64,000 bases of DNA from Beroe forskalii (GCA_011033025.1 WFMF01000142.1:62001-126000), one strand, 5' to 3'. Shown: positions 35,767-50,600, numbered from the stretch's first letter. Notes: generated by a model from the sequence alone, not told the origin. Translations and numbers: made by a program.

Positions 35767-38700
35767 AAATGGCATGATTCAAACAAAAGCTCCATCGCTG
35801 ATACCTAAAGTCCATAATCACAATCGCCGCCTCAACAACAAGCAAATAATGTTATGTCACTAAGTTGGCTTCCGCAGAACGCTGGACACGGATTCGTCAG
35901 AAACAGTACTCACAGCTTCACAGGTACTATAATAACAGATAGTAATGAGGATGGGAGACAGTGCTGTAGGAAAGGTTCCGAGGTAATTGTGATGACAAGC
36001 AGTTTGGAGATGTTATTATCATCTACATACACCTTCCCATTTAACAAACTATCATCGGACAACACGATAGGTGAGGGTTCTTGAGACCTCCACAGAATCA
36101 CATACTCCCCCCTGCACCTGACGCCCTGAAAGTCTGAAGAAGCAAGAATTTCTCACTTTATCTTTCTTCAGTTCATCTTCAGAGCTTTAAGACTGAGGAA
36201 GAAAGATTTCAGACTCTCGTGAGAATCACATACTCCCCTTACACCTACTTCCTGACACTCACGAAGAAGCGAGCTAAAGCGAGAATTTCTCACTATTTTT
36301 ATTCCCTAACTAAGAAAGAAAGAAAGAATTCAGGAGTTCGGAGTTCGTAAACATACCTACTAAGTTCTTAGGAATTATGACTTAATCATGTTATTCGAAA
36401 CCTCTTTCAACAGTGGATTTTCTTTCTGAATTATGAATTAGAGATCTCTAAATAAGCGCAAAATGTGAAGAAATACATTTGACAGGAGATACGATCAATA
36501 AAAGGACAAGAAGGATTTAAAGGAAGGCAGATAAAAGACCCACGGAAATCATGGCTCTCGTAAGTTAAATTCCAGTGGTTAACACATCCAGTTCTTGTGA
36601 AATCCTTCACCAACATAACCTATCGAGGTAAAAAGGGGTATGGAAGGTAATCCAATTCCTAACTATTCCTTAAAACTCGTCTTGTGTTTGGGAAAGCTGA
36701 CACAAACTCAGAGAGCAAAGGAAAGATAATAAGTTCTGTGGGATGACAAAAACAGAGAGCAAAGGAAAGGTAATAAGTTCTGTGTGAGGAGTAGAGAACC
36801 TGACACAAACTCAGAGCAAAGGAAAGGTAATAACTCCGGTGTGAGGAGTAGAGGACCTGTGTTTTGTATAATTAGCAGTGACAGACATGTGATAACGCAC
36901 TGTTAAACTTCGAATTGTTAAACCACCTACCCTGTCCTCCTTTACTCGCACTCACAAACACACGAACATACAAACGAACAGACATACACACAAACAAACG
37001 AACAGACAAATGCACAAACAAACAAATAGACATACCGACATATGGACAGACATAGACAGACGTGCGCAAACGCAGACACACTGACACAAAACACTGTTTT
37101 TTGTGCCCTGTGTGTCTGCGTTTGTCAAGACAGCAAACACCCAAGCATAGACAGAAAGACATTTTTCCACCAGGACTCAGACAGATATTTCACGAAGAAT
37201 ATATTCATATAACCTCACCTTACAGACGTAAAGCAACTGACATTAAATTTTTAACCAGTCACCTTGACAACCAGTCACCCTGACAACCAGTCACCCAGAC
37301 AGGCACAAGACTTCAGACAGAAGGACACACAAACAATGACACATATTGATGCCGGGATGAAGTGTAGGTGACCTTTCACAGCGTCTTATCAAACATCTCC
37401 ATTATGAGGTCACACTGTCGGAACGTGTGTTATCTCTAATTATTGGGGGAAAACTTAGAAATATACTACATATGTCACTGGTGCTGAACTTTAAGGGAAA
37501 AAGTCAAAGTCGCATAATATATCACGAATATCGAATAGAACTGAGGGAAATGTCAGTTGACAATAATATGTGACACAATGGCACTGCTGAAGAACAATGT
37601 CTATATCCCCATTCATAACTTGATCAAAACTGACAAAAGTGTTTGAGCAACGAACTTGAGATCTTTGTTTAGCTGCTGTTTAAGTTTAGCAGCGCGGTAA
37701 GCTGGTAAGATGTAACTGTTAACCCACGTTGAATATAGCAAGTTATATAAATAAAGCTTCCAACGACGGAGGTTCGATATGAGGTTTCAATGAGACCGTC
37801 ACGACAAAGGACGGCGAACGGCGATGTGTTCATCTATGGATAAAAGAGTTTCAGTAAATAATTACAAAGTTTAAACACACGGCTCACTCACACGTAGTAC
37901 ACTGGCTCCCTTTCTCTCGGGAGGTAAAATAACTCTGAGTAGTTGTAAAATAATACACAATATATTAAGCAACCATACATATTGTTATTAACATTACGAA
38001 ATAAATTGACCTACTTCTCTACCTCGGAACATGTAGTATTGGGGAGGAGTATAATTATAGTTATATTATAAATGAGTACTCTCCTCTTCTGTGTGTAGTA
38101 AGTTACAGCTCAGCAGTGTTCCTATATTGAAAGTAAGGCAAGCTAAGAATGTTGCTCTTCCTGACGGATATAACTAATGGTTACCTGGTAATTGGACAGC
38201 AAATTGCTCGTTTATTTTACGATTGACACACGACAAAAAGAAAAATCGGTAATTGCGCCCACATCCGCTCGAATAGTTGAACTGTTAGGATATTTATCAG
38301 AACTAAAACGAGAAGGGTTTTCTTTGGGCATTCCCCTCACAAACTGTAAATACATGACAAGAATGGAATAACACCCTTGAAATACCACAGGAGCTGAGCG
38401 CGTACCTCCGGAAGCAAATGAGAAAAAACGCACGAATCACATTCTAAAGCTTCTGATGACAACATCCTCGTATCAGTTAAACGTTTAAATTTCAGCCTCT
38501 TGAGCTCAAATTATTTCTAAAGAATAAAATAGTTTCAATGTGCCGTCAGAACTCAGAATTCTCTCAGAATAACACCTGTGACTGGATATTCCATATTTTG
38601 TACACGCAGTTCCATAATCCATTCCGCTCTATATTCTCGAGATGGGATGAACAGTGTTTGATGAGGAATGGAAATATCACACTTTTAGAGAGCAGCGCAC

Positions 38701-39579
38701 TCTGTGCTTCAGTGAAAAGCAGCAAAATAATATTCCGAAGAAAAAGATATTACTTTAGAAATCTCTTCTTTTAGTTGATTAAGATATCGATACTAAGGGC
38801 ACGGCAAATCAAAATGCGTTTCACTGTTAGCAGCCTGACAAAAGCAACCGTCAAATCTCACATAAGGGCAGCAGAACATGGCAGCACGGAGAGCAACAAA
38901 AACACACTCAGATTCAAGTACCAGGTCATTAAAGTGGCATTGTGAGAGGGCATGCGTCACACAACATGTCACATACGTCACACGTTTCACACTTCCAGTA
39001 GTGCCTTTGTGGCTGTGTGAATGCAATCAAAAACACCACGGCTGCAATTTCTGACGAACAAAAAACTAAAAAAGAAAGGCTGGATGTAAATGCACTAGAT
39101 TGTCAGCTAGCTTCTGTGAGAGCCGTGTGTTGAAGCGATTTTGAAAAAAGAAAGGAGGGAAAGGAAGGTGATTTGAGGGAGGGAAGGTGAAGGGTGAGTA
39201 CTGAGAAGGCAGCGAATGCTCATAACCCCCTAAAACTTAACGCAGAAGGGTTTGTTGGCTTTGAGCCAAAGTCCCGATAACAACATTATTATTCCCCAAT
39301 TACTACTGCTACTACTATAATTGGTGAAGGTTATGATTACGTTCGGAAGAGGGTATTAAAGCTTTCAGCACGTCACTGAGTAATTTAATGAGGATCATGT
39401 GGAGTCTGAAGCTTTACGACCGGTAAAATACTTGCCCAGTACCTACATCAACATATATATCAGTGCTATAAACAAACAAACAGACGTTAACGAACTGACT
39501 ATCAAACATACAGACATCAGAGAAATATGGAGCTCACCATTTCATAACCTAAATTTTGTTAACTAAACACCCACCTACG
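35767..39579. other. No gene fixed; several short duplications
   Basis: A duplicated GAATCACATACTCCCC ... AGAATTTCTCACT block at 36093 and 36225; three copies of a CTGACACAAACTCAGAG block at 36698-36850; an ACAAACGAACAGACATAC-type simple repeat at 36950-37090; CACCTTGACAACCAGTCACC repeats at 37259-37300. No exon recognised. Confidence 0.5.
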
Positions 39580-40156
39580 TGCCCACTTACACGCCAAATT
39601 ACACACTAACTTACACACTACCTTACACAAACCACTTACACACTCACTTGCACAAACCACTTACACACTAACTTACACAATAACTTACACACTAACCTAC
39701 ACACTAACTTACACACTAACTTACGCGCTAACTTACGCGCTAACTTACACACTCACTTGCACAAACCACTTACACACTAACTTACACACTAACTTACACA
39801 CTAACTTACACACTAACCTACACACTAACTTACACACTAACTTACGCGCTAACTTACACGCTAACTTACACGCTCACTTTCACGCTCACACAGAAAAGTC
39901 ATGAGGTTACACCAACTTAACACACACACTTACACACTAACACACACTGCTTTTACGCACTAACACACACTAACTACACACACTAACTTACACACTAACT
40001 TACACACTAACCCACACACTAACTTACACACTAACTTACACACTAACTTACACACTAACTTACACACTAACTTACACACTAACTTACGCACTAACTTACA
40101 CACTAACTTACGCACTAACTTACACACTCACTTATAGACAAACTTACACACTAACT
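39580..40156. repeat. Minisatellite, 12-bp unit CTTACACACTAA
   Basis: About 40 units, with ACGCGC and CACTTGCACAAAC variants, interrupted by a non-repeat segment at about 39890-39925. Simple tandem repeat with no coding sense. Confidence 0.95.
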
Positions 40157-42814
40157 TACGCCAAACAACGAACCTACACAAGTCTGAAGTCTATAAAGGA
40201 ACTTTTACACAAACATACGTACAAAAACACAAACCGGCCTTTATATTATCTGCCGAGACAGCATTATCCAGCGTTAACACGATAATAAATACTGCACATA
40301 ATGAACATTTATAATGATTATTAATATATATTGGCTGCCCTATCGGATTATGTGAGCTGTCAGCTACCGAGAGCTATCGACACCGCCAGAATTAACCAAT
40401 TATCAGAATAAATTGAGAATTATTGACATTCTACAAAGTAGCGTACGGGAGCTTTAGTGAGCCTCATTATGATTCCATAGTCCACGTTTTACATTTCAGA
40501 GTTTTAGTAATTAACAATAAAGTCCTCAATCATGGCTTCATGGCATGCAGCTTAGGTAGTCTAATACTTTTAAATAAGAGTTGGACGGCAGTTCAAATTT
40601 AAGACGAAATTTGCAGGCAATTTTGTATAGAGATGTTAAAATATGTTATGCAAGTTTAATATTTTCAAGACCCAAATTAATCTTCCAGAATTTAGACCCA
40701 TGGTTCAAACGTAATAACCCATTTACTGAGTTAATTTTATGACAGTTCCAGCGAGTCACTAGTCCTACACAACATTAGGCACTAACTTATCAGAATATTC
40801 ATTATTCAAGGGCTGGTGGAACTGATGTCAACTCGCAGCACTCAACGCTATGTTAATACTTGAACTGTGCTCATGTGAGGAACTGTGTGGGGTGGCACCG
40901 TTATGCTCCAATACTCCGGGTTTATTAGATTATGTTATATTCGATATTGAGTACCCCAACCATTCACCACTTGTAGAGCACTAGGATTCTTCCCAGGAGC
41001 ATCCTATAACGTCTACATGACCTACCTATTACCCATAACCCACATTATCCACATACCTATTACCTGCACATTCCTATTATTCACATACATTAGGCTTAGG
41101 ATACGTGACTCATAAGTTCCCCCACAAACGGTAAAATAATTTAGAAAGTGTTGAATTACCCCTGCAGCAGGGATAAATAAAATAATGTAATTGTTTGCGC
41201 ATTAAAGCCGTTAGTTCATGCCACATGGCCAGCATAGAAATTTTCCTGAAACACGAGAATTAATGTTCGTGATTCAGGAAAATTTGAATTCAAACAAAGA
41301 TTTATTCAGGAAATGACTGTGAAGCTACCGCTGGGTATAACACATTAATTGCAGGATCGAAACACGGCTACAAATTACAGCGATATCCCTGCTGCAGAAT
41401 CAATCCGTGGTAAATGCGTGGGTTGAGCTGATGCCAGATCCAGAACGTGGCTTATGATATTACTATACTATGATTCAGGGCTGTAAAGCTGTAGTCTAGC
41501 CACATGAAAACCCTAATAGTGGCTCATGAAGTGGCTTAGCAAACCAGGCATTTAGTGTGAAGTAGCAGTCTCAGAAGTGGCTGAACAGACCAGGCATTTG
41601 GTGTGAAGTCAGAGTCTCAGAAGAACTAGACATCAGCTACAGCTCATCGCAGCAGTTATTGAATTCACATCTCCTTTCTGAGTTTCTAGAGGCCGAAAAT
41701 CGTAGTATCTGTGAGGTTTATGAAATAACCCATTATTACTTGCCATTAGCCGGCTAGTTCAAGGGGCTGTAGCTGATTTTTGCGCACCACCTACCCTAGC
41801 AATATGACTAGCTTACATCTGCTACAAAATATAGAATAACAAAGCGGAAAATGGCTCCTTACTGGCGTCAATGTGGAATAAAAACATTTATTCTCGGTCA
41901 AAAAAATGAAAATTCAGTTACGTTAGAATTTGGAAAGTAGAAGCGAAATAAAAATAAAGAGAAAAGTTGTCTCTTTCGCTTCATACTTCGGTAAAATCAC
42001 GGGGTCACCGTTCTGTAGTTCTGTATGGTCCAATGCTCGTGAGTTGTATCGCATTACCTCCGGAGCAAAAACATAAAAAGAAAAGATCCTTTGTAGGTAC
42101 TTTATTTTCAAGATAAAGATTCTATTTCAACTAAGAAATGTAAAAGTAACTTTTCCGAACAAAAAGCAAATATATCAATTCGAGAAAAACAGAAAAAGAA
42201 ACTTACTGCTCACGGTTTCGACAAAAATAACGCCGTTCCTAGTGTGATGAAAATGTAACAGTCACAAAGTTATGCCGATCTTATAACAAAAGCTCTAAAA
42301 GCAGGATAAGAAAGTTACAAAGTAAAGGAATCTGAGCGAGCAGTAACCTTGCCACCACCCTGTTGACAGGTAGTCTGCGTTCAGCCGGAGCGGTTCACGG
42401 CAAAATACTTTGCGATTTTGTAACACAAGAATTCAGAATTTTACGGTTTGAAGTTCCAAAATGTAACTCACTCACTGGTAAAACATGCACGTTGGGTATC
42501 GTCATCCAGTTAGCAATGGAATGCATTCATAAAACAATCCTCCGACTAACTGTTCTCCGCAGTCCTTCACCGAGTTTAAAAAACTGAGTTGCTCCAACGA
42601 CTCATGGAACATAGAAGATAGAAGATTAAGAGGCAGTATCTGAGGATTGGAATGATCAAGGTGACGAGGAAAGCTGCACCAACGACTTGCTACCAGTTTG
42701 CAGGTCATCTGCCTGCCAGCCATCATGACAATATGACAATATGTACGAAGTTAGGAACATCAGTGGAAATGCAATAATGACCAACATAAGGGTGTTATGC
42801 AAGCACAGAACTAT
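40157..42814. other. No gene fixed
   Basis: AT-rich. Contains the hairpin listed at 41238. Two overlapping frames on opposite strands near 42363-42726 have no splice support that I could defend. Confidence 0.5.
41238..41285. repeat. Short hairpin, 19-bp arms and 10-base loop
   Basis: Left arm 41238-41256 (AAATTTTCCTGAAACACGA) and right arm 41267-41285 pair with one mismatch. At 48 bases it is shorter than usual animal pre-miRNAs; it may be a tiny MITE or chance. Confidence 0.7.
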
Positions 42815-42990
42815 ACTCTACAGAACATCATATCTTCAGAATTTAGATCTTAGAGTTAGAACTACAGAACAGCAAAACAGATTACTGTATATCTTCAGAG
42901 TTCAGATCTTAGAACTGCAGAACAGCAAAACAAATTACCGTATATCTTCAGAGTTCAGATCATAGATTAAAACTAGTTAACTAGAGAACT
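42815..42990. repeat. Three copies of a ~60-bp unit (TATCTTCAGAGTTCAGATCT...)
   Basis: ATATCTTCAGA(A/G)TT(T/C)AGATC(T/A)TAGA blocks at about 42829, 42888 and 42943, with ACAGAACAGCAAAACA between. Local tandem duplication. Confidence 0.8.
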
Positions 42991-43299
42991 ACAGAACGAC
43001 ACAGTGAATATAATATCACTCCCTGGTGACAAGTGACATGTTCCTGTGGAACTCACACTCCCCATCTCCTGTGAGATACAGAGATTCCCCGGATACATGA
43101 AGTGAGCTCACTCTGGGGAAGCTTGGCACCATGCCATCACACTCTCACACCGAGATCAGAGCTATAAAAAGCAAAGTATCAGGTTACAGGTGATGAGGAT
43201 AAGTGGATTATAAATAGCTAACCCCAGCTATGAGGGGTGGAGGAGGGACAATTCAAATGGCGGCGCAAGGCGGCAGCGGCTTTGTGACTCTTCTAGCAG

Positions 43300-43379
43300 G
43301 GAAGAGAGGAGCCAGAGTGGGTACCAGAGTGATCATGGCTATTACCAGACATCTACCATGAAGTCGGAGGATGGTGTCA
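43300..43379 (+). CDS. Candidate short internal exon, unrecognised
   Basis: The acceptor TTGTGACTCTTCTAGCAG (ending 43299) and a donor-like A|GTAAAA at 43380 bound 80 bases that read GAA GAG AGG ... as EERSQSGYQSDHGYYQTSTM then KSEDGV, a polar, Tyr/Ser-rich peptide with an even codon pattern. The same bases also sit in a 34-codon frame starting ATGGCGGCG at 43256. No neighbour exon was found. Weak candidate. Confidence 0.2.
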
Positions 43380-43529
43380 GTAAAACTCAGTATTTTTATC
43401 AACAAACCACCGTACAGAAGTGTTGTGATTCGACCCGATCATATCACAACGCCTAAGGTAATAGGCGGTTGAGGGCAGCGTCATTCCATAACATACCGTC
43501 TTCTATTGATGTCACACAGCATACCTTCA

Positions 43530-43735
43530 CAGTATACCAGTGTGTCAATTCACAATTGTCAATGTACCAGTCTAGCAGTATATCAGTATACCAGTATTGC
43601 ATTTTAAATGTTTGGTGATGTCACACAGTATAATATCTACTCAGTGAACTAGTATAATTAGGTATACCAGTATACTAGCATACCCGGGTATACCAGTAAA
43701 CCAGTACAGGTATACCATAAGGTATAACCCCTTTA
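43530..43735. repeat. Degenerate TATACCAG simple repeat
   Basis: Recurring (A/G)TATACCAG and CAGTATAC blocks, imperfect and unevenly spaced. Simple-sequence origin. Confidence 0.7.
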
Positions 43736-46700
43736 GATGTATACATGTTTGGAGACTCACTAACTCGAGCAGGTCTCCAGTAGGAATAGCCGTGTTGTTA
43801 AAAGGGTGTCAATTTGCCAGCAATTTGACCGCGTCTGTCATTGGTTATTATCAGCGAGTGGTTGCCATAGAATAGAAGTGAGATAGTGACTCCTGAGATA
43901 GTGAGATGATAGTGAGATGATAGTGAGATGATAAGTGAGATAAATAGTAAGATAGTATCGATATGGTGATAATGTACATGTGAGCATCAAGTACCTAGAT
44001 AACTAAATTTCACTTAAGCAATGGCTATAAAAGTAGAAACTTTTTTTGAAACCCCATGGTGGGGCACCCATAAGGGCAGTTACAAATATTGAAGCAGAAA
44101 TCGTGAATCAGAATTTGAAACCATTGCAGCATTGCCAAATAAAAAGTGTCCCCTCTTCATACTTCGTAGTGTAGTGACTTGGTGACTAAGTGACTAAATG
44201 ACGCAAAAGCATCAAAATATCAAGTCTTTCTAAGATATGGACACTGGACCATTCGGTAACGTTAATAAAGCTTGAACAGATACTCAAAAAGTCCACCAGA
44301 TTTTCAAACGAGAAAGTATAAAATTAACAATTCCAACCGAAACAAAAAGCTAAACGAGTGACGTAACAGCGAGTATAATTAGCAAATGAGCTGTGCATTG
44401 TCGTCACTCGAGCAATGCGACTCACACTATACATATAGTGAGTTGAATGCACAGACTTCATTACACTACTAATGGCTTACTTCAATAAATTTACGTGCAG
44501 AAACGTGAACTGACGCAGGTTGTAGTAGGCGTAAATTATGAAATTTAATGAAATTAAAATTGGGAAAATTGCGTAATGAAAATTAAATATTGTCAAACAA
44601 ATTCTATATTATATAAGAACAAACGAAGAGCAGCTTTTTGTGAGTTTTATCCATCGATTGTAGCAAATATTGGGACATACGCCTCTTGTTGTAATACCAA
44701 GGCCAAATCCTGATGTGGGTCCAATTTACGTGATCAAAGAAACTAAATAAAAGTGATTAATATTGGCCTACTTAAAGTTAACAAAGCTTCACTTTGTCTC
44801 ATTGTATCGTATGTTCCTTGTCTTAGAATTATATTTGGGGTAGCAGGTGTTACAATAGTAGCTCAGGAAGGTAAATAAACCTACAGACACAAGGTTGTTA
44901 ATTACCATTCTAGAATTAGGTATACGTAATATAGCCGCACCTGGCGCATCCTAAACCGAAGAAATTAAAAAGTTAATCAGCAATTAGCACAACTTTTATT
45001 ATTCCTGAGAGTATTGGCCTTAGAGCTAAAGTTCGGTACTCGATAGACATGATATGAAGTAACATTTCGCCACATTGAACTGGAACTGATGTTCATGGCA
45101 AACGCCACATAAGCGATACAATGCTATGAGTGAGCCTGCCTAATGGGTTTGGGCCGTTTCTTAATTATTGGCCCAATTTTTTTAACGTTGTAGACATTTT
45201 TTCGGCAAAAAAAATTATTACCAACAAAAAAGCCACTCAAATTTCAGAATTCAGAAGAGTTGTGAGCCTGCCATGAAATGGTTAAAGATAGCTACAGGAC
45301 TCGAAATTGATGAAAACATAAAAATTCAGTAGAGGGAAAAAAGAAAATAAATGTTTTTGAGGACTTCTAGGAGTCAGCGATGTTAGAATACTATGAGAGA
45401 TTGAATACAAATACTCAACTAGAAATTAGAAGTGTCAATCGGTAATTATTGACAAGAACAGTCAATACATCGCATAATTAGCAAATTACAATATAATAAT
45501 GGCCACTTTAAGGGGAAGCCATTTGCTATTCCTGATATAATAAAAACCTTATCTCACTATCAGAACGCGTTACCATATTAAGGTCTTGTGCTTCTTATAG
45601 GCGAGCTGGCGTCACCTCCTGACTCAAGTAAACCCTAACAACAACCTCCCTCCCTCCCGCCTACTGATACAGCGCGACCCTCCGACACACGCAGAATTAC
45701 CCTGAGTAGGGGTTCGGGGGAATCCCCAAAGAAAACCCCACTTTGTATTATGTAAATTGCTGTGGGAGACTAGCACAGACCAGTACAGATAGCCCTGATT
45801 TCCATCACTTCCATAGTTCTCCTGATTCCTCGTCTCATATCTCTCCTGAGTGTTAGCTCAAGAAGCTGCAGCAACCTGCTCAGAAGTGTCTATTGCGAGG
45901 AACACATTTCTAAATCTGTCCTCATATTCATAGTCCTACCATTGTGCCGACTGAGACTGAGAGAGGAGACTGATCAGAAGTCCGAGTACTAAAATGTGCA
46001 CTGCTCCAGTTATAGGGGTTTTGTTATTTGTGGGAGAAATAATAACCATAATCATTGGAATGGCGAGATTTGGACTTTGAGGATTCTCTGCCCACGTTGA
46101 TTCAAAGAGGGCTGGGAATCCTAAAAGTCCAAAACTCACCTACCGAACTCAGTCACATTATAATCCCGGCTTATAATTCTAATATTTTCTTGACAGTGCC
46201 CACTTCCAAGACGAGACTATGAAATTACTTTAATCTCAACACATACCCAAATATGATGATGAATTAGGCATCATTTTGACAGAGTGACACTCGTAATGGA
46301 CCCCTCGACTCTCCGAGAAACGGGACTCGAATTAAATATAACTTTAATAAAGTTTAAGATGTTAGTTGATGACTGTCAAGCCGAGGATGGTAAATTTACT
46401 GATTAACTCGAGCGTTTGATTGGAAATGAAATGAAGATTTTGAGATCAGCTGTCCAATTTTGCAGGACGCCAGTGGTACTGAGTGCTGAAGTTAAGTATT
46501 AAACACCTCTCAGCAACTAACAATACAAGTTACAACTACAAATATGGCGGAGAAAAGTCGGATAGTGTAATTAGCTGGAATACAGACAAAGCGTCGGTAA
46601 CAAAAGCAGAGCAAATAAAGCCTTTTCCACGGAAAGCAGACTTGAATAGAACTCGATCTTTTGACGGTCAGCAGACAGCAATATTGGAAGAATGGAGATG

Positions 46701-46801
46701 AATATTTCTACAGAAACTACACACACAGGCTATGAATAGGGAGCACAACGGCTGATGTAAGGGTTACACGGTGTTTGAGGCTGTTTCTAACACCAGGCGG
46801 A

Positions 46802-46850
46802 TGGGAGTGACGTCATTATCAGGCGTTAGAGTGGTGTGTTGATGACGGAG
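46802..46850 (+). repeat. Copy 3 of a dispersed CRE-bearing sequence (TGACGTCATTATCAGGCGTT)
   Basis: Reads GGGAGTGACGTCATTATCAG then GCGTTAGAGTGGTGTGTTGA and TGACGGAG; the 3' side matches 27868 (GGTGTG..GATGAC) best. Confidence 0.55.
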
Positions 46851-47606
46851 ACCTTGTGCGTCCTTTGCACACAGCAACTAGAAGGGTAGTCTCTGGAGTA
46901 ACATGGGTTATTAGCCGCTGTGTTTGTTAAAGCAGTGGTGATCGGATATCATTTCAACTTTAACGGTTTTATATCTCACTGTAAACCAGCAAGCCATGAT
47001 CAGGCAATTTCTATCAGTTTTATACTTTTATACTTTTCTAAGCTCACTAACATCGCTAGAAGTAGAATTGATGGTAACTTTGAGACTGGTATACCTAGAA
47101 GGATGTTCCCAATTTGCAAAGCCTCTTTAAAAGCCTGGGTTAATCACTTTCTAAGTACCGTGGTAAAAGATTCCGAGCATTCGACAATCACTGAGCTCAA
47201 GAGGATGAAAAGCGCCTGTTATAGATCAGGCATTTGCTGTAATAGAGGCAGTTGCTGAGGAACATATGTTAAAGTGACGAAATGTCTAAAAATAAGAGCC
47301 CACACACATGCACATTTCCTCATTTAAATGTTAACGGGAGAATCTGACAATTGACGAGACGAAGGTAGGAGCTGGCGAGACAGCATACCAACATAGTATT
47401 TAACAGGTATTTTTTAGCTAAAAATAGTGCCTGCCATCATATCCGAGCTGGGGTGATAATTTAAATTATTTGCGAAACTATGTAAATTATATTCAACTAT
47501 TCGTACCCAAAAAACATATTAAGGCATGAGCTCTGCCTTGAGAGGACATTTCATCAAGACAGATGGTCAATTATTTAACACAATGTTCCTTTATTTCTTT
47601 GGAGGT

Positions 47607-47655
47607 CACGTGATCTGTCACCTGCTGACGACACTAACACGTGACGAGTCACGTG
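47607..47655. promoter_or_regulatory. Three CACGTG sites within 50 bp
   Basis: CACGTG at 47607, 47638 and 47650, in GGTCACGTGATC, AACACGTGAC and GTCACGTGAC contexts. No gene start tied to it. Confidence 0.5.
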
Positions 47656-50600
47656 ACAGATACAGATACCAGATAAGCGATGATTTAATAGCAATATGTA
47701 GCAATATGTGTTGTATCGGCCTCAGGGCTCCTCCAAACCTGCTACCTCGTATCAAACATCCATTTCAAATCAACATTTCAAATAAACTCAAATGATATTT
47801 TGTAGGGGTTCCCGTATCTTGTTGACATCATATCTCAATACTTCAATATATCTCAAAGCGGATCAGAAATCCAGGGATTCGTTCCCGTCTGCTACTCAGC
47901 TACAGCAAGCAAAGCGATAGGGTGAAATCGGAAATATATTGATTCATAGACATCAACTATTTCCTATTAGCATTGGTTTGTCAACGACAATAAAGAGAAA
48001 ACTGTTATAAACCTAGCTACGAAAACGCGAATAGCGATAAAAACTATGAGCTACATAACACAACAATCAATTTTCCATTACCACAAAAAGTTAAAAAACG
48101 ATAAGTGACACGAGGCTCCCATATCGAAGGCAATTTACACCTATTATAGTAGTAAGGAGAGGCAACTCACTTCACAAACCGGTTTACAATATTAATTACA
48201 CTGCACATAATTCTCCCAAACACGTCACCTACAGACACTACCCTCACAATAATGTGTTGGTTATAACAATTACAATATGCACGTTGTGTGTATTGTTTTG
48301 TGTCTACAAGCACCCTGTACTGTGGGTTATATACCAGTAATACCAGTCAATATCTCGTGTACTGGTACCAGGTGATTCTCACAACTACATAACACCATGC
48401 GCGCGATAGAGTGGTATCTTGGACATGGTACCTTTTACTTTGGGTGGTACTGGCACAGAACCATTTACCACACCAAGCAACTACAACTTTCTCAACTCAG
48501 TATGGATAGAGGATACGTACCAGCTATACAGATGTGTTAAATTTTAGGATAACTGGATGTGGATTTCAGACTGCAATGACACTTGTTAAATATGTTATAA
48601 AAATAAAGCTGGAAATTTTATTCGAAAGATAAGTCGTTATTCATCACTTAATTTGTACTCGGCATGTTGATGTACTTCGTCGGGAAAATTCACGAAAATT
48701 AATGTAGGTAGTAACCAAAGTAATAAAGTTAGTTTCAGAAAAACTAACGGTAGTTATTACTTTATTAGTAATTTCTTAATTTAGCCGAGTCATTTCGTCT
48801 TCTCCAGTGTACTGGGACGCAGCTCCAATATACGGATAAAAGTAAAAAGGAGTGGGATGTGTGTTAAACCATGCGAATGGGAGGAAAACTAACGGTAGTT
48901 AAAATTAGTAACTCGTCAGTTACGTCATCCTTTGTAGCGCGCGGCAGTGCTTGGTGACGTCACATGGCCGGTGGATTACAAATACACGAAGAATAGTTGT
49001 TACACTGAATTATTTCGCCTACGCCCTACAGCAGGTAAGCTAATACGAAGTGAGATTTGTTAAACCAGCTAATAATACGAGGGCTGCAACCCACACACAA
49101 GTACACAAATATAGTTGGAAATATTATCAGAAAAGATGGGTTCTTACTCCATCACTTAATCTGTAATCTGAATTATTTCCCTACAGTTAAGTGAGAGGCA
49201 GCTACAATATACGAATTACACTGGGTGAGATGAATGTTTAACCAGCGAATGCGAGGCTGCAACCCACACACAAGGACACAGCGTTCCTGATTTGAAGAGA
49301 GGAATGAAAGCAGGAATTCCTGGAAATGAAGTTTAACATTCCCAACAGGAATAACCTGACACTGGAGAAAAGAGAGCAGTCTCTGATCACGTGACCAGAA
49401 CTGCCACCAGTGGCCATGAAGTTAAACTAAAAGTGGATTGAAATGTTAAACCGAGGGATGAGTGAAGTGGGATGACGATGAAGGGTAGTGTATAGCTCAG
49501 AAAAGAGGAGAGAGTTTAGAGGAGAGTTGTGTCAGAATCCCGAATGGGTGCTTGTGTCAGAGAGTGCACGAAGTACTTACATGTAAACTGGGGTGTTAAA
49601 TCTAGGACTTGTTTAACCTCAACAGTGCAATCTTCAGAAGTAATTACGCCATTAGCACAGGCCTACGCTGAGCGATTACCTTAGCCGAAGCAGCAAGGGC
49701 TATATTTTGTAGGCTAAGTTACAGTGCAAAATGGATTGAAATTTCAGGTTATGAATTTCGAGCAATCTACAATGCAAGTGCGACGAACTTGAACTTGAAG
49801 AAGAACCTTAATTTCTTTTTATTTTGAATTTGACAAATTCAAAAGATCCGGTTTTTGGTTGTGAATTTGTTTTTTGTTCCTTCGTGTAAGGTACATGACA
49901 GCCTTTATAAAATCAAAATAAAAAGCGATTTCAAATCTACCTAACTTTTCATTGCGTAGCATCATTGACACATTATATAATTTGAATGACAGTCGGCACT
50001 CGGCAGTCCTTTGGGGTCTGGATGTCCTCCTTCAGACTTGCGGTATCCTTAGTTCGCTGGAGAATCTATACAATGTATGGATGCTCCTGTGTTTGGTGAG
50101 GGCCTGAATGCGTGACCAGGAACTATATGCAAGGTTTCAGGAATAATAATAACAATATTATTATTAACAAATTCATGGATAAAGTTAGACGTTATAGTAA
50201 ACCTCCAATGAGTTCACGCAGTACTAATTGAACACTGTGTTGTGATATTTAACAGTTTTTATTAACAGTAGTAACAGTCTGGGCACCGTGAAGCTGTCTG
50301 CTAGGGAGCTGGTAGGCACTGGGCACCCTGAAAACCGTTTTTGTTCGAAACACGGAGCAGAGAGGTGCAAGTCTCTCACAAAGTCTCCTGCAGGTTTGTC
50401 TCACGCTTGAGGGTGTCTTGAGCTCCGAACTATGAAATAGAGACTAGGAAAGTGAAACTGGTGCCGGGAACTAACACTGGTGACAGGTGTCAGTGACATG
50501 AATAGCATAGGGCTGTAAATAAAGCCTTGCAGCGTCAGGATAATGGGCTTTTGTTGTGAATAATTTATTGACTTATCAACATATTCCATTGTCAATGTGA

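Noticed and set aside
42363-42726. Overlapping open frames on opposite strands
   Set aside because: No splice support and neither peptide resembles a known family.
45936-46139. Hydrophobic minus-strand frame with even codon pattern
   Set aside because: Tempting as an exon, but bounding splice sites are poor and no relative was recognised.
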